This document shows positions 17,509-24,881 of a stretch of DNA of 64,000 bases, piece after piece (the stretch's first letter is position 1; every line of letters starts with the position of its first letter). The position numbers were made by a program, and so were the translations under genes. The notes below the pieces were generated by a model, which saw only the letters and a program-made list of their open reading frames with translations, was not told the origin of the DNA and did not search any database. This stretch comes from JADZAI01 sp047602465 (GTDB lineage Bacteria > Pseudomonadota > Alphaproteobacteria > Micropepsales > Micropepsaceae), in NCBI GenBank assembly GCA_047602465.1, contig JASGHF010000001.1:2170001-2234000 (forward strand), given 5' to 3'.

Positions 17509-18314
17509 GCGCGGCGGATTATCAGCCGCGCGGCGGCGTGAGCCTTGTCGTCAGCGATGGAATCGCCCGCGTAACGATCAGGCGCGGCGACCGTTTCAAC
17601 GCGCTCTCGCAGGAGACGCTGACGGGACTGCGCGATGCGGCGCGGGCCTTGAGGACCGAGACGGCGGCGCATGCGGTGATCGTGCATGGCGATCCGGCGT
17701 TCACGGCGGGCGCGGATTCGAAAGACCCCGCGATGCAGACGCGCAATGCGCTGACCCTTCTGGAGAAGCGTGAGGCGCTGCGGCTGGGGCCGGATATGTG
17801 CGACGCATGGGCGGCGCTGGATCAGGTGACCATCGCGGCCATCGAGGGGTTCTGCATCGGCGGCGGCGTGGCGCTGGCCAGCGCGTGCGATTTCCGCGTG
17901 ATGGCGCGGTCGTCCTATATGCGGCTGCCGGAAGTGCCGCTGGGCATGAATATGAGCTGGCATACGATCCCGCGCCTCGTGGCGCTGGTGGGGCCGGCGC
18001 GGGCGAAGACGCTGACGCTGTTCGGCGAGAAGCTGGGCGCAGAGGATGCGCTGGGCTGGGGCCTTGCCGATCAGGTGGCCGACGATGGCGGCGCATTGGG
18101 CGCTGCTGAAAATCTCGCAGCGAAGGCGGTTTCGTTGCCGCCTGTCGCGGCGCGCATCGCCAAGCGGGCGATCAGCGAGGCATCGGCGGCGCTGCATGGC
18201 GCGACGAGCTATGCCGATCTGGACCAGTATGCGCTGGCGAGTGCGACGAGCGATCACAAGGAAGCGGTGGCGGCGTTCATCGAGAAGCGGACGCCGCAGT
18301 TCAAGGGGGATTGA
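17505..18314 (+). CDS. Enoyl-CoA hydratase/isomerase family protein (second)
   Basis: 269 residues from the ATG at 17505 that overlaps the previous TGA. Crotonase loops: AFTAGADSKDPAM (first) and IAAIEGFCIGGGVALASACDFRVMA (second), then YMRLPEVPLGMNMSWHTIPRL. The Glu in LPEVPLG matches one catalytic-Glu region of hydratases. It is a distant paralogue of the crotonase at 13729, and the two share the C-terminal ending DHKEAVAAFxEKRxPxFxG. Last of the strictly overlapping genes; the SDR follows after a hairpin-containing gap of 89 bases. Confidence 0.87.
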   Translation: MSAADYQPRGGVSLVVSDGIARVTIRRGDRFNALSQETLTGLRDAARALRTETAAHAVIVHGDPAFTAGADSKDPAMQTRNALTLLEKREALRLGPDMCDAWAALDQVTIAAIEGFCIGGGVALASACDFRVMARSSYMRLPEVPLGMNMSWHTIPRLVALVGPARAKTLTLFGEKLGAEDALGWGLADQVADDGGALGAAENLAAKAVSLPPVAARIAKRAISEASAALHGATSYADLDQYALASATSDHKEAVAAFIEKRTPQFKGD

Positions 18315-18337
18315 GTTTCCGGTAGCGGTGCGACCCC

Positions 18338-18372
18338 CACCCCCGGCCCCTTCCCGCAAGGAAGAGGGGAAT
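18338..18372. repeat. Dispersed hairpin repeat (short)
   Basis: GGCCCCTTCCCGCAAGGAAG plus GAGGGG forms an imperfect hairpin between the second crotonase and the SDR gene. The same core occurs at about 7700. Coordinates approximate. Confidence 0.5.
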
Positions 18373-18403
18373 TTCGACGAGCGATCACAAAGGACATCCG
18401 AGT

Positions 18404-19192
18404 ATGGCAGGACGGGTTGCGGGCAAGATCGCGCTGGTGACGGGCGCGGCGCAGGGACTGGGCGAGGCGACGGCGAAGATGCTGTCGCGCGAGGGCGCGC
18501 GGGTGATCGTCACCGACATCAATCTGATGGGCGTGGAGAAGGTCGCGGCGGAGATCAATGCGGAGCGCCCCGGTACGGCGGCGGCGTTCAAGCAGGATGT
18601 GACGAGCGAAGCGGAATGGATCGCGACCATCGAAGCCGCCGTGAAGGCGTTCGGCGGCCTGCATGTGCTGGTGAACAATGCGGGCATCGGCGGCGGCTCG
18701 ACGGTGACGGAGACGGAGTTCGCGCTGTGGAAGAAAATCCACGAGGTGGATCTCGACAGCGTGTTCCTGGGCTGCAAATACGCCATTCCGGCGATGACGA
18801 AGACGGTGAAGGACACCGGGCTTGGCGGCTCGATCGTCAATATCTCGTCGATCGCGGGAATCATCGCCGGTCACAATATGGCGGCCTACAACTCCGCGAA
18901 GGCGGGCGTGCGGCATCTGTCGAAATCGGTGGCGCTGCATTGCGCACGGCAGAAGACGGGCATCCGGTCCAACTCGGTGCATCCGGTCTTCATCAAGACG
19001 CCGATCCTCGATGCGATGGTGGGGCGGTATGGCCTGGAGGAAGGCTATGCCAAGCTGGCGCGGCAGGTGCCGCTCGGCGAAATCGGCGAGCCGGACGATA
19101 TCGCCCATGCGGTGCTGTTCCTGGCGTCGGACGAGAGCCGGATGATCACCGGGGCGGAGATCAAGGTGGACGGCGGCATTTCCGCGATGTGA
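18404..19192 (+). CDS. Short-chain dehydrogenase/reductase
   Basis: 262 residues. Rossmann motif TGAAQGLGEATAKML, acidic VTDIN after beta-2 (NAD preference), NNAGIGGG, catalytic Ser in NISSIAG, Tyr-x-x-x-Lys in AAYNSAKAG and a C-terminal ITGAEIKVDGGISAM. Classical SDR of the beta-hydroxyacyl or hydroxysteroid dehydrogenase type, NAD(H) dependent. In context it would oxidise the hydroxyl formed by the hydratases or by the oxygenases upstream (inference). A hairpin with T run follows. Confidence 0.88.
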   Translation: MAGRVAGKIALVTGAAQGLGEATAKMLSREGARVIVTDINLMGVEKVAAEINAERPGTAAAFKQDVTSEAEWIATIEAAVKAFGGLHVLVNNAGIGGGSTVTETEFALWKKIHEVDLDSVFLGCKYAIPAMTKTVKDTGLGGSIVNISSIAGIIAGHNMAAYNSAKAGVRHLSKSVALHCARQKTGIRSNSVHPVFIKTPILDAMVGRYGLEEGYAKLARQVPLGEIGEPDDIAHAVLFLASDESRMITGAEIKVDGGISAM

Positions 19193-19237
19193 CCCCTCCC
19201 TATCGCGAAGGGCGATGGAGAGGGGGGAAACGTTTTT
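19193..19237 (+). terminator. Terminator after the SDR gene
   Basis: CCCCTCCCTATCGC and GGCGATGGAGAGGGG form a long imperfect hairpin directly after the stop codon, followed by GGAAACGTTTTTA. It probably ends the acyl-CoA operon. Confidence 0.65.
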
Positions 19238-19322
19238 ATTGAAAATAATCCTATGCGGCCTTGACGAGCGCGCGGTCGAACCGTATATAGGAATTATGTC
19301 CGGAGCAGTGGGCGGGGCGGCA

Positions 19323-19374
19323 CCCCCTCCGTCGCTTCGCGACACCTCCTTACGTGAATGACGGGGGAGGAAAG
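19323..19374 (+). repeat. DUF559-associated hairpin repeat, copy A (direct)
   Basis: Begins CCCCCTCCGTCGCTTCGCGA and ends ACGGGGGAGGAAAG. It contains two short internal hairpins. Nearly identical in sequence and direction to copy C at 19817. Confidence 0.8.
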
Positions 19375-19407
19375 AGCGTAGAGTCGGGTAGCTGCCAGTT
19401 GTGATGA

Positions 19408-19460
19408 CTTTCCTCCCCTGCGGAGCGGGGGAGGTGGCGCGCGAAGCGCGACGGAGGGGG
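19408..19460 (-). repeat. DUF559-associated hairpin repeat, copy B (inverted)
   Basis: Reverse complement of the same element: CTTTCCTCCCC, then GAGGTGGCGCGCGAAGCGCG and GACGGAGGGGG. The hairpin tips (GCGGAGC, GCGAAGC) differ from copies A and C, while the stems are conserved. It ends two bases before the GTG start of the DUF559 gene. Confidence 0.8.
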
Positions 19461-19461
19461 C

Positions 19462-19854
19462 GTGCGCGAAAAGGAGAAGCGGGCGCGAGGTTTCGCCAGG
19501 CAGATGCGGCGTGCGCTGACGGAGGCGGAGACTATTTTGTGGTCGCGGTTACGCAAACGCGAGCAGCCCGGCGCGCTGTTTCGCCGGCAACATCCGATCG
19601 GCCCCTATATCGCGGACTTTGCCTGTGTTGCGGCGCGTCTTGTCGTCGAGCTGGATGGAGCGACGCATGGCAGCGATGCGGAACTGGCGCACGATGCACG
19701 TTGTGACGCCTGCCTGACCGCCGAGGGATGGCAGGTCATGCGGTTTCCGAATGAAGAGGTGTTCCGCGCGCTGGGTGGCGTGCTGGATGCGATCCATGCG
19801 GCGGTGGCGAAGAGGGCCCCCTCCGTCGCTTCGCGACACCTCCCCCGTGAATGA
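19462..19854 (+). CDS. DUF559 (VSR-like endonuclease fold) protein
   Basis: 130 residues from GTG at 19462 (an ATG at 19504 is the alternative, but family members normally include the RARGFARQMRRALTEAET part). Characteristic sequence: TEAETILWSRLRKRE, FRRQHPIGPYIADFACVAAR, VVELDGATHG and GWQVMRFPNEEVF. The fold is that of very-short-patch-repair/restriction-type nucleases with the acidic ELDG motif conserved; cellular role unknown. The last 13 codons (RAPSVASRHLPRE) are contributed by repeat copy C, so the gene and its flanking repeats are physically fused. It stands alone between convergent/terminated units. Confidence 0.85.
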   Translation: MREKEKRARGFARQMRRALTEAETILWSRLRKREQPGALFRRQHPIGPYIADFACVAARLVVELDGATHGSDAELAHDARCDACLTAEGWQVMRFPNEEVFRALGGVLDAIHAAVAKRAPSVASRHLPRE

Positions 19855-19867
19855 CGGGGGAGGAAAG
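19817..19867 (+). repeat. DUF559-associated hairpin repeat, copy C (direct)
   Basis: CCCCCTCCGTCGCTTCGCGA, then CACCTCCCCCGTGAATGACG and GGGGAGGAAAG. It overlaps the end of the DUF559 gene. With copy B it places the gene between inverted repeats; CCTCCCCCGT and ACGGGGGAGG form a 10-bp stem. Confidence 0.85.
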
Positions 19868-19872
19868 GTTTT

Positions 19873-20301
19873 TTACTTCTCGCGGACGACGGCCTGGAGG
19901 AGGAGGATTTTGGCGCCGGGCGCCCCGAGAAGCTGGTCGGTGGTCGTCTGGAGGCGGCCGGTGAGGACGTCGAGATCGGCCTGGCGGCCGACGCGCATGC
20001 GGGTGGCGGCGAGGTCGGAGACGTTGCGGAGCCAGGCGTCGCGCAGGATCGGCAGGGTTTCGGCCGCCCGGGCGCGGATTTTCTCGTCCTGGATGTCGAG
20101 GCCGAATTCGACCAGGAACATGCCCTGGATGCGGTTCTGGCGGAGGATCGCGACGGCGATGGGATCGACCGACACCCAGCTGGGGGCAGAGGTGATCTTG
20201 CGGTCCTGCTTTTCCGCCTTCGGGGGCGCGGGCGCGGCGCCGGACGCGGCGGCGGGCGCGGCGAGTGCGAGGCCAAGGCAGAGGAGGGCGATCAGGCGCA
20301 T
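19873..20301 (-). CDS. FliL-like secreted protein
   Basis: 142 residues with a signal peptide or N-terminal anchor (MRLIALLCLGLALAAPAAAS). The mature region (FLVEFGLDIQDEKIRARAAE, RDAWLRNVSDLAATRMRVGR, LQTTTDQLLGAPGAKILLLQ) has the pattern of short periplasmic FliL-like proteins of alphaproteobacteria: a beta-alpha-alpha-beta unit ending in a strand of the type AKILLLQAVV. No other flagellar gene is in the window, so a flagellar role is not implied. Gene lies between the DUF559 repeat and tRNA-Ala. Confidence 0.55.
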   Translation of the reverse strand: MRLIALLCLGLALAAPAAASGAAPAPPKAEKQDRKITSAPSWVSVDPIAVAILRQNRIQGMFLVEFGLDIQDEKIRARAAETLPILRDAWLRNVSDLAATRMRVGRQADLDVLTGRLQTTTDQLLGAPGAKILLLQAVVREK

Positions 20302-20380
20302 GCCGGCAGGGTGCCGGAGGGCCGTGAAGATCAGGTTAGTGGGGGGAATTCGCCGGGAATTCAGCGCAAAAGGCGGCGGA

Positions 20381-20456
<76 letters not shown>

Positions 20457-20550
20457 GTTCCGCCGGGCGGCAGGCGGTGAGGCCTGCCGAAGGGAGCCGC
20501 GATTTACGGCGCGGCCCCCTTGGTGTCAAGCGAAGCGGATGGGCGGAACC

Positions 20551-21477
20551 TTACGGTCCGGTGACCTCGATGCCCTTCGCGCGGAGCATGGTGGGGACGC
20601 CCTTGTCGCCGGCCAGATGCGCGGCCCCGACGATGACGAGATAGTTCTTCGTATCGTTCATGTAGACCGAGGTGATCTTGTCGACCCAGCGGGCGTTGCG
20701 GTCTTCCAGCAGCGCCTTGCCGAGATCGGGCATGGACTCGATGCCGGAGTTCATCACCTCGTCGATCTTTGCCGTGTCGCCGGCCGCCCAGCTGTCGACC
20801 AGCTCGCCGAGCATATGCGGGTTATCGACCATCTCGGCCGCGCCGATGACCAGGAAGGCCTTTTCCTGTTCCGGCGGCAGGTTGATGAAGATGTCGATCT
20901 GGTCCTTGCCGGTCTCGAAGCTGTCGAGCGTCTTGCCGGCGGCTTTGGCCTCGGCCTCGATCTTCCTGTCGACGCCGGAATTGGGATCGAAGCCTTCCTT
21001 GAGGACGAAGCCCATGGAGAGCTGGATCGCCGCCATCCACGGGCGGAAGGGTTCGAGCATGCCGAAGGGCGCGCCGACCGCCGTGGCCGCGGCCTCGACC
21101 CTGGTCTTCTCCTCAGGGGTGAGGAGGGTCGAGAGCGTGACGCCCGGCGGGTTCATCATGTGCTGCTGCACATAGGACATGAATTCCGGCGAGGTGGCGT
21201 CGTCGAGCGGCATCTCGAAGGTGACGACATCGGCCTTGGCGAAGGCCTCGTTGAAGGCGGCGGTGCGCCATTCAAGGTTCGGCGGCAGGAGGTGAACCGA
21301 GCCGAACATGGTGATCGTGCCGCCGCCCGGCTTGGCGATGGTCCAGATAGCGGGGGTGGCGGTTTTCGTTTCGGCGGCGGCCGGGGCAGCGGCGGGGGCC
21401 GGCGCTTCAGCGAGCGCGGAGCCGGCGGCGAGCGCGATGGCGGTGGCGGCGGCGAGGCGTGAGACGAGTTTGAACAT
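20551..21477 (-). CDS. TraB/GumN family protein
   Basis: 308 residues with an N-terminal signal peptide (LAAATAIALAAGSALA). Family motifs are GTITMFGSVHLLPPNLEW near residue 55-70 and the C-terminal YLVIVGAAHLAGDKGVP. The conserved His residues in GSVH and GAAH, with the Glu in VTFEMPLDD, are the putative metal site of the TraB/PrgY/GumN/Tiki superfamily, some of which are metalloproteases. The location would be periplasmic. Single gene preceded by the tRNA on the same strand. Confidence 0.85.
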   Translation of the reverse strand: MFKLVSRLAAATAIALAAGSALAEAPAPAAAPAAAETKTATPAIWTIAKPGGGTITMFGSVHLLPPNLEWRTAAFNEAFAKADVVTFEMPLDDATSPEFMSYVQQHMMNPPGVTLSTLLTPEEKTRVEAAATAVGAPFGMLEPFRPWMAAIQLSMGFVLKEGFDPNSGVDRKIEAEAKAAGKTLDSFETGKDQIDIFINLPPEQEKAFLVIGAAEMVDNPHMLGELVDSWAAGDTAKIDEVMNSGIESMPDLGKALLEDRNARWVDKITSVYMNDTKNYLVIVGAAHLAGDKGVPTMLRAKGIEVTGP

Positions 21478-21546
21478 GGATCCTCCTGAAACCGAACCTA
21501 GCAGAGAACTGCGTGACTATGGCGTGAACATCGATGTGAAGAACGT

Positions 21547-22035
21547 CTAGGGTTCCGGCTCTTCCGGATAGGTCCAGGCGAGGGCCAGGGTGGGCAGATA
21601 CATGGCGAGGAAGAAGGCGGCGAAGGCCAGCGCCGCCTTGAGGCCGGGCGCGGCGCCGGTCATCGCGCCGACATAGCCCGCGCTGCCGAGAATGAGGAGC
21701 GCCGGCCACCAGCAGAGGCGGAACATCGCGTCGCGCCGGGCGATCTGCCACTCGTCGAGTTCGGCGGTGCGGATATCGGTGAGGCCGCGCACGCTGGCGT
21801 TGATCGAGCCGATGACGAGGATGAAGACCGGAAGCGTGAGGGCGACGCCGGCGATCAGCCAGATATTGCGGTCTGTCGTGCCGAACCCGAGCAGAACCGC
21901 GCCGAGGGCGGTGAGCGCGACATAGGCGATGCAGAGCCGGCGGCGGACAGTGCGGTTGCGCGCCCAGTCGAACTGCGGGTCGTTCATGATGTCGCGGCGG
22001 GACATGGCGAGGGTTTCGCGCAAGGTGCGGGTCAT
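21547..22035 (-). CDS. Four-helix integral membrane protein
   Basis: 162 residues. Four hydrophobic segments at about 35-55, 60-80, 108-125 and 132-152; the cytoplasmic N-terminus carries MSRRDIMNDPQFDWARNRTV. No family recognised. It overlaps the XRE regulator gene by four bases (ATGA), so the two form an operon. This pairing of a small XRE regulator with a membrane protein is common in bacteria, and the membrane protein may be the regulated partner or a sensor. Confidence 0.7.
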   Translation of the reverse strand: MTRTLRETLAMSRRDIMNDPQFDWARNRTVRRRLCIAYVALTALGAVLLGFGTTDRNIWLIAGVALTLPVFILVIGSINASVRGLTDIRTAELDEWQIARRDAMFRLCWWPALLILGSAGYVGAMTGAAPGLKAALAFAAFFLAMYLPTLALAWTYPEEPEP

Positions 22036-22274
22036 GGGGTGGTCTCTGCGGCGCGGGCGAGCTGCGCGGTGAGGGGTTCGAAGGGGGTGAGGGAGAAGAG
22101 GAGATCGACGGGGACGCCGAAGAAGCCGGAGATCTTCAGCGCCAGCTCCAGCGAGGGGCTGTAGTCGCCGCGCTCGAGATAGCCGATGGTCTGGAAGTTG
22201 ACTCCGACCGCCTCGGCCAGCTCCTTGCGGGAGACCGAGCGCTCGGCGCGGAGAAGGGCGATCCGGTTGAACAT
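22032..22274 (-). CDS. Small XRE-family HTH regulator
   Basis: 80 residues from ATG at 22274; longer upstream frames lack similarity. The HTH reads IALLRAERSVSRKELAEAVG then VNFQTIGYLERGDYSPSLEL, and PVDLLFSLTPFEPL closes the domain. It belongs to the short Cro/CI-like regulators that usually sit with a membrane protein. Two related palindromes immediately upstream (22276-22293 and 22317-22334) are probable autoregulatory operators. Confidence 0.88.
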   Translation of the reverse strand: MFNRIALLRAERSVSRKELAEAVGVNFQTIGYLERGDYSPSLELALKISGFFGVPVDLLFSLTPFEPLTAQLARAAETTP

Positions 22275-22275
22275 G

Positions 22276-22334
22276 TGTTGTGTATACGCAATAGGTGTTG
22301 TGGGGGTCAATCGGATTGTTGTGTTAACACAACA
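22276..22334. promoter_or_regulatory. Paired palindromic operator of the XRE gene
   Basis: Site 2 is a perfect 18-bp palindrome, TGTTGTGTTAACACAACA (22317-22334). Site 1, TGTTGTGTATACGCAATA (22276-22293), shares the left half-site TGTTGTG and has an imperfect right half. Centres are 41 bp apart, close to four helical turns, so two dimers could bind on one DNA face. Site 1 abuts the start codon. Confidence 0.7.
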
Positions 22335-22397
22335 TCGTGTCTTGAGACGATTCAGGGACTTGCAGGCGGGAGGCGGCTCGCCTAGGTCCGGGGGAAC

Positions 22398-22697
22398 ATG
22401 AACGACCCCTATTATCCGATCTTCTGGGCCATCGATCAGGTCCTCACGCTGTTCCTGATCGTGATGGTGGTCAGGATCGTGCTGTCGTGGATGTTCTCCT
22501 TCCAGGTGATCAATCCACGTCACCCCTTCGCCTGGCAGGTGGACCGGGTGACGCGGGCGGTGACGGACCCGATCCTGAGGCCGATCCAGCGGGCGCTGCC
22601 GGCGATGGGCGGGGTGGATTTGTCGCCGATCGTGGTCTTCATCCTGATCTATGTGATCCAGATGTATCTGTGGCAGCTCTACGCGGCGCTGACCTGA
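22398..22697 (+). CDS. YggT family membrane protein
   Basis: 99 residues, two membrane segments (about 10-33 and 76-97) around the conserved amphipathic middle (VDRVTRAVTDPILRPIQRAL). Motifs RIVLSWMF, TDPILRPIQR and VDLSPIVVFILIY are standard YggT/CcmB-helper (PF02325). The family has been linked to osmotic stress tolerance and cell division, without a defined mechanism. It starts the yggT-DUF167-folD operon. Confidence 0.92.
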   Translation: MNDPYYPIFWAIDQVLTLFLIVMVVRIVLSWMFSFQVINPRHPFAWQVDRVTRAVTDPILRPIQRALPAMGGVDLSPIVVFILIYVIQMYLWQLYAALT

Positions 22698-23005
22698 GCG
22701 GGGTTTTCCGCGTCGACGGCGACGATGTCGTGCTGGCCGTCCGGGCGCAGCCGGGGGCCAAGGCGCCGGGATTCGACGGCGCGGCGGAGGGGCCGGGCGG
22801 GCGCGTCTTCCTGAAGATCAGGCTGAGGGCCAAGGCCGAAGACGGGGCGGCCAATGCCGAGCTGCTGAGCGTGCTGGCCAAGGCGCTGAAGCGGCCCAAA
22901 TCGGCGATCCGGCTTGAATCCGGCGAGACGGCGCGCTTCAAGTCCGTGCGGATCGCGGGCGATTCTGACGCCGTCGCGGCGCGCCTGAAGGAGCTGATGT
23001 CATGA
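22694..23005 (+). CDS. DUF167 (YggU) family protein
   Basis: About 103 residues. Clear DUF167 sequence: VLAVRAQPGAKAPGFDGAAE, VFLKIRLRAKAEDGAANAEL and SAIRLESGETARFKSVRIAG. No ATG is available near the family start; a CTG at 22694 overlapping the yggT TGA gives the expected length, and GTG at 22730 is a shorter alternative. A CTG start coupled to the upstream stop is my best guess. Downstream gene folD overlaps by four bases. Confidence 0.85.
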   Translation: MSGVFRVDGDDVVLAVRAQPGAKAPGFDGAAEGPGGRVFLKIRLRAKAEDGAANAELLSVLAKALKRPKSAIRLESGETARFKSVRIAGDSDAVAARLKELMS

Positions 23006-23886
23006 CCGCCACGCTGATCGACGGAAAGGCGGAAGCCGCCAGGCTGCGCGCCCGGGTGAAGGACGCGGCGGCGGCGCTGAAGGCGGCGCACGGGCTGACG
23101 GTGGGGCTGGGCGTCGTGCTGGTGGGCGATGATCCGGCGAGCCAGGTCTATGTCCGCAACAAGGGGATCGCGGCGCGCGAGGCGGGGCTGCATGCGGTGG
23201 AGCGCATTCTGCCCGGATCGAGCAGCGAGGCCGAGGTGCTGGCGGCGGTCGCGGAGATGAACGCCGACCGGGACGTCCATGGCTTTCTGGTGCAGTTTCC
23301 GCTGCCCGATCAGGTGCGCCAGACGGCGGTCATCGACGCGATCGATCCGGCCAAGGATGTCGACGGACTGACGCCGCTGAACGCGGGATATCTGGTGTCC
23401 GGCCGGCAGGGGCTGGTGCCCTGCACGCCGTGGGGGGCGCTGCTGATGGCGCGCAGCGTGCGCGGCGACCTTTCGGGGCTGAACGCGGTGGTGATCGGGC
23501 GCTCGATCCTGGTGGGCAAGCCGATGGCGCAGCTGCTGCTCAACGACAGCTGCACGGTGACGGTGGCGCATTCCAGGACGCGCGATCTGCCGGCGCTGTG
23601 CCGCACGGCGGATATCCTGGTCGCGGCGGTCGGGCGGGCCGGGTTCGTGAAGGCGGACTGGGTGAAGCCGGGGGCGACGGTGCTGGATGTCGGCATCAAC
23701 CGGATCGATGCGGGCGGCGGCAAGTCGAGGCTGGTGGGCGATGTCGACCCGGCGGCGATGGCGGTCGCGGGCGCGATGACGCCGGTGCCGGGCGGGGTGG
23801 GGCCGATGACTATCGCCTGCCTGCTGCGGAATGCCGTGGTGGCGGCCTGTCACCAGCGGAATCTGCCTGTTCCGGCGGGTATCTAG
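23002..23886 (+). CDS. folD: Methylenetetrahydrofolate dehydrogenase/cyclohydrolase
   Basis: 294 residues, standard length. It interconverts 5,10-methylene-, methenyl- and 10-formyl-tetrahydrofolate in the cytosol. Signatures: VGDDPASQVYVRNKGIAARE (with the catalytic-region Lys), GFLVQFPLPDQV, DPAKDVDGLTPLNAGYL, PCTPWGALLM, VVIGRSILVGKPMAQLLL and MTPVPGGVGPMTIACLL. Terminal gene of the yggT-DUF167-folD run, joined by ATGA overlap. Confidence 0.97.
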   Translation: MTATLIDGKAEAARLRARVKDAAAALKAAHGLTVGLGVVLVGDDPASQVYVRNKGIAAREAGLHAVERILPGSSSEAEVLAAVAEMNADRDVHGFLVQFPLPDQVRQTAVIDAIDPAKDVDGLTPLNAGYLVSGRQGLVPCTPWGALLMARSVRGDLSGLNAVVIGRSILVGKPMAQLLLNDSCTVTVAHSRTRDLPALCRTADILVAAVGRAGFVKADWVKPGATVLDVGINRIDAGGGKSRLVGDVDPAAMAVAGAMTPVPGGVGPMTIACLLRNAVVAACHQRNLPVPAGI

Positions 23887-23984
23887 GGCGGACGGGGCTT
23901 CAGGCGTTCAGCCCCTATTCACGCCTCATCGCGATACTCTGCCACGCTTCCGCCACGCGGGAAGTTGAGATTAGAGTAGTGACG

Positions 23985-24305
23985 ATGCCGACTCGCGCTT
24001 TCACCTTTGTCCTCGCCGCCGCGACCCTTGTCGCGTCGATCGGCGTCGCCGAAGCGTTCGATCGCCGCATCCGCATCAAGAACGATACCGGCAAGGCGAT
24101 CGTGTCGCTGTCGGCGTCGAGCGCGGAGAGCGGCTGGTCGGGCCAGGTGCTGGGCGGCCTCGCCGCCGGCAAGGCCGCGATGGCGACCATCGACGACGGT
24201 TCGGGCGCGTGCGTCTATAATTTCGTCGCGCAGCTGGAAGACGGTTCGACCGCCTCCTCGCCGGGCATCAATGTCTGCGACCTGTCGGTCTTCTCGATCC
24301 AGTAA
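23985..24305 (+). CDS. Small secreted protein of unknown function
   Basis: 106 residues starting from an ATG just after GTGAC; a signal peptide spans residues 1-24 (FVLAAATLVASIGVAEA). The mature domain starts DRRIRIKNDTGKAIVSLSAS and has two cysteines (GACVYNF and NVCDLSV) that could form one disulfide. The pattern of an early I-x-I-x-N-x-T/S strand is seen in small periplasmic Ig-like beta proteins. No family recognised. It converges on the membrane protein at 24309. Confidence 0.7.
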   Translation: MPTRAFTFVLAAATLVASIGVAEAFDRRIRIKNDTGKAIVSLSASSAESGWSGQVLGGLAAGKAAMATIDDGSGACVYNFVAQLEDGSTASSPGINVCDLSVFSIQ

Positions 24306-24308
24306 AGC

Positions 24309-24881
24309 TCAAGAACCGCTGACGCCCATCGCGTGACCGAGCGCGATGAGGCGTTCGCGTTCGCGGCGCAGACGGTCGGCATAGAGGCCGCAGCCCGCGA
24401 GCCACAGCACCATCGCGCCGAAGCCGGCCGTCACCGCCCAGAGCGAACGCTCAAGCCGTTCCGGCTGGGTCATGCCGCCGAGCGTGTCGGTGACGACCAT
24501 CAGGCCGATCAGCGCCACGGCGGCGATGGAGACGATGTAGTTGGCGACGATGTAGCGCTGCAGCGCCGTGTTGCGGGCGAGGGCGCCGGCGATGGCGTCC
24601 GCCGGGGTGCCGGACTCGACGGTGAAATTGCCGCGCCAGATCGTCCAGCTCATGCCCAGCGCGAAGACGGCGAAGGCGATGACGCCTGCGCCGAGGAGAA
24701 CGAGGTCGAGCTTCACCATCATCCAGACGCCGAGGGCGCTCGCGCCGAGAGCGAGCGCGATCTCATGCGCGAACCAGGCCCTGATGTAGAAGCCCTGACG
24801 CCGCAGCCGCTTGCGCAGATCGCCCAGTTCAGGCGGCTCGTTGCTGCGCCACAATTCCCCGAGGTCGTCCCAGTCACTCAT
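24309..24881 (-). CDS. Membrane protein, candidate anti-sigma partner
   Basis: 190 residues. The cytoplasmic N-terminus (WDDLGELWRSNEPPELGDLR) precedes four membrane helices (about 38-58, 62-82, 108-130, 145-165). It overlaps the ECF sigma gene by four bases, the usual arrangement for a sigma factor and its membrane anti-sigma, but no zinc-finger or anti-sigma domain signature can be read. Assignment as anti-sigma is inference from position and topology. Confidence 0.6.
   Translation of the reverse strand: MSDWDDLGELWRSNEPPELGDLRKRLRRQGFYIRAWFAHEIALALGASALGVWMMVKLDLVLLGAGVIAFAVFALGMSWTIWRGNFTVESGTPADAIAGALARNTALQRYIVANYIVSIAAVALIGLMVVTDTLGGMTQPERLERSLWAVTAGFGAMVLWLAGCGLYADRLRRERERLIALGHAMGVSGS

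Noticed and set aside
19605..20276. Minus-strand open frame running through the DUF559 gene and the FliL-like gene
   Set aside because: Low-complexity Ser/Pro/Arg product, out of frame with the FliL-like gene and antisense to DUF559.
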